Below, piece after piece: positions 1 through 5,372 of a DNA stretch of 6,927 nucleotides; the stretch's first letter is position 1, and each line of letters opens with the position of its first letter. The position numbers were made by a program, and so were the translations under genes. This DNA comes from Ignavibacteriales bacterium (GTDB lineage: Bacteria; Bacteroidota; Ignavibacteria; UBA10030; SZUA-254). The notes beneath the pieces are model-generated. The model worked only from the letters and a program-made list of their open reading frames with translations, had not been told where the DNA came from and searched no databases. Location of the stretch: the NCBI GenBank assembly GCA_016207985.1, contig JACQYX010000245.1, positions 1 to 6,927 on the forward strand. Direction: 5' to 3'.

Positions 1-85
1 ATACTTACCCTCTATTAAGTAGCTTATTATTCCTTTTTAGTTTGAATTACGATGCTGATATTTAATGGTGTTTTCCCATAGCACG

Positions 86-114
86 AATATAGTAGATCCT
101 AAATTCAAAGTCAA
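86..114 (-). promoter_or_regulatory. sigma70-like promoter reading out of the left edge
   Basis: On the minus strand there is TTGACT (109-114), a 17-base spacer and TATATT (86-91), which is five of six consensus bases in each hexamer. Transcription would start near 79 and run leftward. The last bases before the window edge read GAGGG, then TAAGTAT on the minus strand, so an ATG could be completed by the first base outside the window. The gene it serves is not visible. It lies downstream of the cyclase gene on the same strand and would separate the next gene from it. Confidence 0.6.
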
Positions 115-205
115 GAAAAATATCAAGTCACGAGTTATTACAAAGGCAAAGCGGTGCTCAGTTTTGGAGGATAAAAAAGATGGGACTGCTTGATGAAGAA
201 GTTAA

Positions 206-1213
206 TCAGGTTTTCTTCCATTCATATACTTCATAACCATCCACAATTCTGCCGGATGGCTCAAAACCTGTGCGCTCGTTCAACGGCTCGATGGTTGGTT
301 TGGCTATACAAACGGTATTTGGGGCGGCATTCTTTTGCATATGTCCGGCAATATCAATAACTCGGTCGCTGATCTCCTCAAGCGGAATAGATTCATCAAA
401 ATAAACGAAACCGGAATTTACACCGCATCGTACTCGGAAGTCGCTGCGCATACCTTTAACGTTCTTGTTGAAGTCGTCTAATCCTGTAATCACTTCACGT
501 GCAGCTCTTACTGCTGCATCAACCGAATTAAAGCAGCTCATTACACCGTCTGGTGTCCATGCCGCTTTTAAACTGCCATGTGATGCAAATGCTCGCTCAA
601 CAAATCTTTTGTATTCTTTAAAATCGTGTTCGATGATGGCTTTCTCCTCACCCTCTTTCATTCCTGTCGAGTCGACAACGTCGATGGCAAGAAATGCGAG
701 GTCTCGTCCCATCTCGTCAAGCTTCTTTTTCGTTTCGATGAATTCCTTCAGTAGCTGTTCACGATCTTTCTTCTTCGCATTCTTGAGTTGTTCTAACTTT
801 TGATTCAACGGTGTAAGCACTATCGCGTTATCCGATAGATTCATCTCTCTCTTCCAAATATCGAGGTTCGATTTGAACTTGAAGTATTCCGATTTATCTT
901 TCAGTCGCTCAGCCATTCTCGTGAATGATCCACTCAGAATGAACATTCCGACAATCATGATCAAGCGTGACATATCTTTACCACCGATCTTCGTCGGGAT
1001 GTTTGCCTTGACTGTCATGGTAATCTTTTTGTCGATATCCAGCATCGAACGAACGAGGCGGTATTTTGGTGCATCCTCGATGTATTGAACAACAAAAGCT
1101 CCGATGAATAGAAGCATCAGGAGAATGGAGATAACACTAAAGGCCCGGGAGATTTTCGAGAAGGTTAAAAGAAACGTTACACTCGACGATTTTTTATTTT
1201 TTTTGTCTGTCAT
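206..1213 (-). CDS. membrane-anchored class III nucleotidyl cyclase-like protein
   Basis: This 335-residue protein has a lysine-rich start, a clear membrane helix at about 24-45 and a second, weaker hydrophobic segment at about 82-97, so roughly 35 residues would face the periplasm. A charged, probably coiled-coil helix follows (about 134-168), then a class III adenylate/guanylate cyclase homology domain (about 172-330). The motif AIDVVDST matches the first metal-binding loop (D178), and TPDGVMSCF matches the second (D222). RCGVNSGFVYF is the usual central strand. In the segment that normally reads VNxAxR, the sequence is IDIAGH. The transition-state Asn and Arg of active family members therefore appear as D287 and H291, and the substrate-binding Lys is not in its usual register. 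Synthesis of cAMP or cGMP is thus uncertain; a degenerate ligand-binding or regulatory domain is the alternative. The start is the first ATG, 19 bases after the predicted transcription start, with no clear ribosome binding site. Confidence 0.85.
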   Translation of the reverse strand: MTDKKNKKSSSVTFLLTFSKISRAFSVISILLMLLFIGAFVVQYIEDAPKYRLVRSMLDIDKKITMTVKANIPTKIGGKDMSRLIMIVGMFILSGSFTRMAERLKDKSEYFKFKSNLDIWKREMNLSDNAIVLTPLNQKLEQLKNAKKKDREQLLKEFIETKKKLDEMGRDLAFLAIDVVDSTGMKEGEEKAIIEHDFKEYKRFVERAFASHGSLKAAWTPDGVMSCFNSVDAAVRAAREVITGLDDFNKNVKGMRSDFRVRCGVNSGFVYFDESIPLEEISDRVIDIAGHMQKNAAPNTVCIAKPTIEPLNERTGFEPSGRIVDGYEVYEWKKT

Positions 1214-1238
1214 CGCAATCAGGATTTATGTTTTGTAT

Positions 1239-1267
1239 ATTGTACTTAACTGGTGCATGAAAGTCAA
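1239..1267 (-). promoter_or_regulatory. promoter of the cyclase-like gene
   Basis: On the minus strand there is TTGACT (1262-1267), a 17-base spacer and TACAAT (1239-1244), five of six matches in each hexamer. It fits entirely in the 59-base gap behind the deacetylase stop codon and predicts a transcript start near 1232, about 19 bases before the cyclase ATG. The cyclase gene therefore probably does not depend on read-through from the deacetylase gene. Confidence 0.65.
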
Positions 1268-1272
1268 GCACC

Positions 1273-2217
1273 TCAGGCGATCAATTTTCTGATATGAGAT
1301 TCCACACTCAGGGCAAGTGCCTTAAGGTTATAACCGCCTTCAAGCACCGATACAATCCTGCCGTTACAATATTTTGAAGCCGCATCGGTAATCATCGAGG
1401 TGAACAGTCCAAACGATTCTTCAGTCAGATTCAGATTGGCAAGTGGATCATCTTTATGGGCATCGAAGCCCGCAGAGATTAAAATCATATCCGGACGGTA
1501 GTTATCGATTGAGGGAATTATTTCCTCCTTGAACGCTTCGATAAATTCCTCTTCACCGCTTCCGGCAAACATAGGGATGTTGAGTGTATATCCTTCACCT
1601 TGACCTATCCCGCGCTCACCTCTGCTCCCGGTGCCGGGATAAAACGGATATTGGTGAGTGCTTATATACATTACCGATTTGTCATCATAAAATATCTGCT
1701 GGGTTCCATTTCCATGATGTACGTCCCAATCGAGAATTAAAATCCTGTCTGCACAGTGCTTACGCTGAGCATAGCGTGCAGCTATAGCAACATTGTTAAG
1801 TAAACAAAATCCCATCACTTTATCTCGCTCGGCATGATGACCCGGGGGTCGGATTGCACAAAATACATTTTGAAGTAAGTTATTCATCACTGCATCGACA
1901 GCAGCGAGAACTCCTCCAACGGCAAGTAGTGCAGCATTATACGATTCACGTGATGCATGTGTATCACCTGCATCGAGAATATTCAAACCTTGCAGGCATG
2001 CCTGACGCAGATATTTATTATGCTCAAGTGAGTGAGCTTGAAGTAACCAGTCCTCCGATGCTTCATCGATCATCAGATGTTGAAGCTCTTGCCAGAGGTT
2101 CACTTCTTTGAGATGATTCGTGATCGCACGCAACCGATCGGACCGTTCAGGGTGTCCGGGCCCGGTGTCGTGTTCTAAAAATTTTTCGTGATATACAAAA
2201 CCTGTTCTGGATGCCAT
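1273..2217 (-). CDS. histone deacetylase family zinc-dependent amidohydrolase
   Basis: This is a complete 314-residue arginase-fold deacetylase of the histone deacetylase/AcuC/acetylpolyamine amidohydrolase family. Such enzymes remove acetyl or other acyl groups from lysine side chains or polyamines in the cytoplasm. The entry motif GPGHPERSDRL is at 19-29. The catalytic His pair is in RPPGHHAE (H127, H128). The zinc site is formed by D165 and H167 in DWDVHHGNG and by D252 in SAGFDAH. The oxyanion Tyr is Y296 in LEGGYN. The segment around 184-200 (STHQYPFYPGTG) is typical of the bacterial class II-like branch. All catalytic positions are present and the length is normal. There is no signal peptide. 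The physiological substrate cannot be read from the sequence; protein lysine deacetylation (for example of acetyl-CoA synthetase, as proposed for AcuC) or polyamine deacetylation are both possible. It is divergent from the rho-like gene and has its own promoter. Confidence 0.95.
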   Translation of the reverse strand: MASRTGFVYHEKFLEHDTGPGHPERSDRLRAITNHLKEVNLWQELQHLMIDEASEDWLLQAHSLEHNKYLRQACLQGLNILDAGDTHASRESYNAALLAVGGVLAAVDAVMNNLLQNVFCAIRPPGHHAERDKVMGFCLLNNVAIAARYAQRKHCADRILILDWDVHHGNGTQQIFYDDKSVMYISTHQYPFYPGTGSRGERGIGQGEGYTLNIPMFAGSGEEEFIEAFKEEIIPSIDNYRPDMILISAGFDAHKDDPLANLNLTEESFGLFTSMITDAASKYCNGRIVSVLEGGYNLKALALSVESHIRKLIA

Positions 2218-2241
2218 TTTGTCTTCTCTTGAATATTGAAA

Positions 2242-2270
2242 AAGATAATGATTGTTTTGCTTAGCGTCAA
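2242..2270 (-). promoter_or_regulatory. promoter of the deacetylase gene
   Basis: On the minus strand there is TTGACG (2265-2270), a 17-base spacer and TATCTT (2242-2247). The predicted start near 2235 gives an untranslated leader of about 18 bases carrying only a purine-rich stretch (AAGAGAAG) before the ATG. It lies in the 131-base divergent gap shared with the rho-like gene. Confidence 0.55.
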
Positions 2271-2314
2271 GTCGTAGAAATAATTATTGATTATAAGCCA
2301 GCGAGTTTCTATAT

Positions 2315-2320
2315 TATAAT
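2315..2320 (+). promoter_or_regulatory. probable -10 element of the rho-like gene
   Basis: A perfect TATAAT lies 28 bases before the ATG at 2349. No good -35 hexamer is at the proper distance: TTGATT at 2287-2292 is 22 bases away, and TTATAA at 2291-2296 is weak. If used, the leader would be only about 22 bases and has no Shine-Dalgarno sequence. It contains a short direct repeat of CATCTCA ending at the start codon (2341-2350 region). Confidence 0.4.
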
Positions 2321-2348
2321 ACCGATATTTGCATCTCTCACATCTCAC

Positions 2349-3467
2349 ATGAAAGGAAGTATAATCACAGGTTTATTGGAAATCGAAGCGAGGCATGGCG
2401 GCTATCTTCGGCAATTATCGCTTGAATTAGATCGGCAACCGAATGATGCGAAAGTCGGTTCGCATATTATTACACAACTGAGACTTCGCAATGCCACTAT
2501 AGTTGAGTATACTGTGAAGCGCGGACATCGTGGATATCCCAAGATCGATACAATACAAACTATTAATGGCATGCAAATCGATGATTGGATAAATGTGCCT
2601 GAGTTTGCTCGATTGACCGCTGTCGATCCATCTGAGCGTATTAAACTAACAACCTCCGGCTCCGATTATTCGATGAGGGTTGTCGATCTTCTCTGTCCGA
2701 TTGGAAAAGGTCAAAGGGCACTAATCGTATCGCCACCCAAAGCTGGGAAAACGATGTTGATGCAGCAGCTTGCTCATGCTGTAAGCACGAATCATCCCGA
2801 GATAGATTTGATGGTTCTACTTGTTGACGAAAGGCCTGAAGAGGTGACCGATATGCGTAGGACGATAAAGGGTGAAGTGTTTGCGAGCTCGAATGACAGT
2901 GATAGAGAAAGTCACGTACGCCTGGCGCAGCTTGTTCTCGAATACGCAAAGCGGCAAGTTGAGGTCGGGAAAGATGTTGTCCTGCTGCTCGATTCATTAA
3001 CGAGAATGGGACGTGCTTTCAATGCAGTACAGCGCGGCAGTGGAAGGACACTATCGGGAGGTGTCGATATTCGTGCTTTGGAAATCCCCAAAAAGATTTT
3101 CGGATCTGCCCGAGCGCTTGAAGGCGGCGGATCGCTTACGATCATTGCAACTGCACTCATTGAAACAAATTCGAGAATGGATGAATTAATCTTTCAGGAG
3201 TTTAAAGGAACGGGTAATATGGAATTAGTCCTTGATCGTGATCTTGCAGATGAGCGTATCTTCCCCGCGATTAACATCCCGAAGTCGGGCACACGGCGGG
3301 AAGAATTATTATTCGGAGCGGAAACGGCAAAATATCAAACGCTTCGTAGAGCACTCCATCGTATGAGACCTAAGGATGCAATGAATACCTTGTTAAAGGC
3401 ACTCGACAAATATCCGACAAATCTGAAACTTCTATCTCAGCTTTCCACTCTCCGCACCGAAGAATGA
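2349..3467 (+). CDS. rho: short Rho-type transcription termination factor / RNA helicase
   Basis: This 372-residue protein has a complete Rho motor: a hexameric RNA-dependent ATPase that translocates along nascent RNA and releases RNA polymerase. Walker A is PPKAGKT (129-135), the catalytic Glu lies in DERPEEVTDM (E161), Walker B is LLLDS (D215), and the arginine finger is in SGTRREE (R316). The Q-loop region (228-240, SGRTLSGGVD) and R-loop (272-279, ETNSRMDE) are recognisable, and FKGTGNMEL is unchanged. It is shorter than the E. coli protein (about 419 residues) because the N-terminal helical domain is missing; the protein begins at the cold-shock-like RNA-binding fold. There the RNA-contacting aromatics appear changed: the DGFGFLR motif reads RHGGYLR (15-21), and the position of Tyr80 reads K35. 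No ATG, GTG or TTG exists in frame between the stop at 2262 and the chosen ATG, so truncation by a wrong start is excluded. It may be a second, divergent Rho rather than the housekeeping one. It overlaps the glycosylase gene by four bases. Confidence 0.93.
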   Translation: MKGSIITGLLEIEARHGGYLRQLSLELDRQPNDAKVGSHIITQLRLRNATIVEYTVKRGHRGYPKIDTIQTINGMQIDDWINVPEFARLTAVDPSERIKLTTSGSDYSMRVVDLLCPIGKGQRALIVSPPKAGKTMLMQQLAHAVSTNHPEIDLMVLLVDERPEEVTDMRRTIKGEVFASSNDSDRESHVRLAQLVLEYAKRQVEVGKDVVLLLDSLTRMGRAFNAVQRGSGRTLSGGVDIRALEIPKKIFGSARALEGGGSLTIIATALIETNSRMDELIFQEFKGTGNMELVLDRDLADERIFPAINIPKSGTRREELLFGAETAKYQTLRRALHRMRPKDAMNTLLKALDKYPTNLKLLSQLSTLRTEE

Positions 3468-4381
3468 AAATCACTCTAAAGGTTCCGGAAAATTTTAACT
3501 TCTGGAGAACGATCTACAGCCATGGCTGGTGTGCACTTTCACCATTCGAAGTCGATAAAGATGCGAATTGCCTCAAGCGAGTCGTTGAGTTATCCACCGG
3601 TAAAAGATTAGTCATCGATGTTTTTCAATCTTCTAAAGATAAACTGAGTATTATTTCATCTCTGAATCTTACTCAAAGAGAAAATAGCGAAGTTATTAAT
3701 CAAGTCCGGGCTTGTTTAAGATTAAATGAGGATTATTCAGAATTCTATAACGAGGCAAACAAGCACCGGGATTTTCGATGGGTGGCAAAAACAGGTGCAG
3801 GTCGACTTCTCCGAGCACCGACTGTATTTGAAGATGTAATTAAGATGATTTGTACAACCAATTGCAGTTGGGCACTGACGGAGATAATGATTGAAAATCT
3901 TTGTGAGAAGCTGGGATGGCAGATAAACGATAGTCGAAGACTCGACTCGTTGAGCAGATGGACGTTTCCAACGACTGAGGTGATTGCGGATGTATCGGAG
4001 AAATATCTCAGGAAAGAAATTCGGGCGGGTTATCGAGCGCCTTATCTTCTCGAGCTCTCGCAGAGGATTATTAATGGTAAGCTTAATATAGATTCATGGC
4101 GGGAGAGCACCCTATCAACGGAAGAGTTGTTTAAAGAAGTTCGTTCCATTAAAGGTGTTGGTCCGTATGCAGCAGGAAATATCCTCAAACTTTTAGGAAG
4201 ATACGATTACTTAGGAATTGACAGCTGGTGCAGAAAGAAATATTTTGAGATTCATCGTAACGGCAGAATAGCAAGTGATAAGGTAATCGAAAAACACTAC
4301 AAGCCATTCGGGAAATGGAAAGGTTTATTCTTCTGGATGGATGTTACAAAACACTGGTACGAAAAGAAATTTCCGTTTTGA
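3464..4381 (+). CDS. HhH-GPD family DNA glycosylase (AlkA/OGG1-like, monofunctional)
   Basis: This 305-residue protein resembles base-excision repair glycosylases of the helix-hairpin-helix superfamily, which flip out and remove damaged bases. Residues 1 to about 105 form a divergent N-terminal region; its opening, with SHGW and a following P (19-27), recalls a poorly characterised plant and bacterial branch, though this is from memory. The helical core begins at LLRAPTVFEDVIKMICTTNCSW (two overlapping blocks, 115-136), a family hallmark for the helix lining the pocket. The helix-hairpin-helix lies at about 219-245, with IKGVGPYAAGN as its hairpin. The catalytic Asp is D253 in GIDSW. The Lys that gives OGG1 and Nth their lyase activity is replaced by Tyr (Y235), so a monofunctional, AlkA-like hydrolase is expected. 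No four-cysteine iron-sulphur loop is seen at the C-terminus. The substrate (alkylated or oxidised base) is not determinable. The start ATG overlaps the rho stop as ATGA, suggesting coupled translation; no separate promoter is evident. Confidence 0.85.
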   Translation: MKITLKVPENFNFWRTIYSHGWCALSPFEVDKDANCLKRVVELSTGKRLVIDVFQSSKDKLSIISSLNLTQRENSEVINQVRACLRLNEDYSEFYNEANKHRDFRWVAKTGAGRLLRAPTVFEDVIKMICTTNCSWALTEIMIENLCEKLGWQINDSRRLDSLSRWTFPTTEVIADVSEKYLRKEIRAGYRAPYLLELSQRIINGKLNIDSWRESTLSTEELFKEVRSIKGVGPYAAGNILKLLGRYDYLGIDSWCRKKYFEIHRNGRIASDKVIEKHYKPFGKWKGLFFWMDVTKHWYEKKFPF

Positions 4382-4605
4382 TATCCTGCACCCCTGATGA
4401 TGGCTCATATCTGAAATTAACTCATCACTTTTGAGAACAATTCGAAGACAAACATCTCTTATTTTTTGGGGCGGACTTAATATACACATGGAGCACTGAT
4501 ATTCGTTCTTGATAAACTGCTGTTTGTCAACTGCACGGAAAGCGTTCGTGTTGTTCATTCAATCAGACCGTATATAGTTCTGTCGTTTCGGTATCGCAAA
4601 AATAT

Positions 4606-4634
4606 AAAACAAGTTTGATGTTGTTTTGAAACTT
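4606..4634. repeat. overlapping inverted repeats, candidate TetR operator
   Basis: AAAACAA (4606-4612) and TTGTTTT (4621-4627) form a seven-base inverted repeat with an eight-base centre. AAGTTT (4611-4616) and AAACTT (4629-4634) form a second, overlapping one with a twelve-base centre. Both cover the -35 and spacer of the promoter in front of the TetR-family gene. TetR proteins bind such dyads as dimers and usually repress their own operon, so autoregulation is a reasonable inference. The region is AT-rich, so short palindromes can arise by chance. Confidence 0.4.
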
Positions 4635-4642
4635 AGTATATT
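4615..4642 (+). promoter_or_regulatory. promoter of the tetR-efflux operon
   Basis: TTGATG (4615-4620), a 16-base spacer and TATATT (4637-4642) make a good sigma70-like promoter on the plus strand. Transcription would begin near 4649, leaving a leader of about 76 bases before the regulator gene. Inverted repeats overlap the -35 and spacer. Confidence 0.5.
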
Positions 4643-4670
4643 GGAAACCGTGAAAACCAAAAGAGTTTCC
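4643..4670. repeat. inverted repeat in the leader of the efflux operon
   Basis: GGAAAC (4643-4648) and GTTTCC (4665-4670) are perfect six-base arms 16 bases apart, beginning directly after the -10 hexamer and spanning the predicted transcription start. The 28-base span suits a second repressor site. As RNA it could form only a weak stem. A further pair, AAACCAA (4654-4660) and TTGGTTT (4690-4696), interleaves with it. Confidence 0.35.
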
Positions 4671-4724
4671 GATTATTTGTTATTATTTCTTGGTTTAACG
4701 CATCTTTAATGGAAAAACATCAAA

Positions 4725-5372
4725 ATGATAAATGATACAGTGATTAGGGATCGAATTCTTCGTACGGCGACGGAACAATTTTACAGCCATGGCTTTTCGA
4801 AAGTAACGGTAGATGAAATCGCCTCAAAGATCGGTATCAGTAAGAAGACAATCTATAAATTTTATTCGAGTAAAGAGGATCTCATTCGCGCGGTAACCGA
4901 TACCGTGATAGCTGAAACGGAGACGGGATTTCGAGATATCGTTGAAGATATACATTTGGATTTTGTTGAGAAGCTCCGGAAAATGATGACCTTTGTCGGT
5001 ATTCATCTTTCAAGACTAAGCAAATATCTTATTGAAGATCTGGAGCGTAATACACCCCACGTCTGGAGCAAAATATCAGAATACAGAACAAAAAATATTT
5101 ATCAGCATTTTGGAAGCTTAATCCGAGAGGGTAGAAAAAAAGGTATCTTCAGAAATGATATCGACGAACAACTTGTTCTGATGATCTATGCAAATGCCAT
5201 CGAGAATATCATCAATCCAAATATTTTATCTCAGCTACCTGTAACAGCAAATCAGGTTTATGAAACAATCATTAAAGTGATATTCGAAGGTCTTCTGACT
5301 GATGAAGCAAGAACTCGATATCTCCCAAAAGAATTGCTTAGGAATAATAATCGCCAACAAGATGAGGAGTAA
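4725..5372 (+). CDS. TetR/AcrR-family transcriptional regulator
   Basis: This 215-residue, all-helical protein has the standard N-terminal TetR DNA-binding domain. IRDRILRTATEQFYSHGFSK (7-26) is the first helix with the family's FYSHGF turn. The helix-turn-helix is at about 28-47 (VTVDEIASKIGISKKTIYKF), followed by YSSKEDLIRAV. The C-terminal ligand and dimer domain (about 60-205) is divergent, as usual, and its effector cannot be predicted. Members of this family generally act as dimeric repressors released by small molecules, often substrates of the adjacent pump. The gene is first in the operon; its stop codon abuts the ATG of the TolC-family gene, so it almost certainly controls the efflux genes and itself. 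There is no good ribosome binding site; an eight-codon frame starting at 4709 overlaps the start. The ATG at 4725 fits the family's usual N-terminus. Confidence 0.93.
   Translation: MINDTVIRDRILRTATEQFYSHGFSKVTVDEIASKIGISKKTIYKFYSSKEDLIRAVTDTVIAETETGFRDIVEDIHLDFVEKLRKMMTFVGIHLSRLSKYLIEDLERNTPHVWSKISEYRTKNIYQHFGSLIREGRKKGIFRNDIDEQLVLMIYANAIENIINPNILSQLPVTANQVYETIIKVIFEGLLTDEARTRYLPKELLRNNNRQQDEE
5364..5369 (+). promoter_or_regulatory. ribosome binding site of the TolC-family gene, inside the end of tetR
   Basis: GAGGAG lies in the last codons of the regulator gene, and only the stop codon TAA separates it from the ATG at 5373. The three-base spacing is shorter than ideal. Together with the zero-base gap it suggests that ribosomes finishing the regulator re-initiate on the channel gene. 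Confidence 0.6.

Larger units (their letters stand above)
4382..4724. other. 343-base intergenic region
   Basis: This is the only long stretch without a convincing gene. The first half (4382-4600) shows no recognisable RNA, repeat or clear intrinsic terminator; a T6 run at 4463-4469 lacks a convincing stem before it. The second half holds a promoter (4615-4642), two overlapping inverted repeats across it (4606-4634), two more inverted repeats in the leader (4643-4670 and 4654-4696) and an eight-codon upstream frame at 4709-4735. Confidence 0.6.

Noticed and set aside
65..193. Plus-strand frame of 42 codons, basic, ending at a double stop
   Set aside because: There is no ribosome binding site at its ATG, a stop lies just upstream, and it matches nothing I know; it also runs against the promoter at 86-114. 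Kept only as a note under the small-frame finding.
168..210. Possible terminator of the cyclase-like gene ending in a T6 run on the minus strand
   Set aside because: No stable hairpin precedes the T run; the best pairing is four bases.
1584..2111. Plus-strand frames inside the deacetylase gene
   Set aside because: They are antisense to conserved catalytic motifs of the deacetylase and have no features of their own.
2641..3160. Minus-strand open frames within the rho-like gene
   Set aside because: They lie antisense to a strongly conserved coding region and show no domain, so they are by-products of its codon use.
4434..4470. Possible intrinsic terminator before the T6 run behind the glycosylase gene
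   Set aside because: The only stem is GAGA with TCTC, four bases around a long loop, which is too weak to support a terminator call.
4325..4558. Minus-strand open frame of 77 codons beginning MNNTN, partly over the glycosylase 3' end
   Set aside because: It has no ribosome binding site and no recognisable domain, overlaps a real gene, and its candidate promoter is poor. The resemblance of its first residues to the start of the TolC-family protein is limited to five residues.
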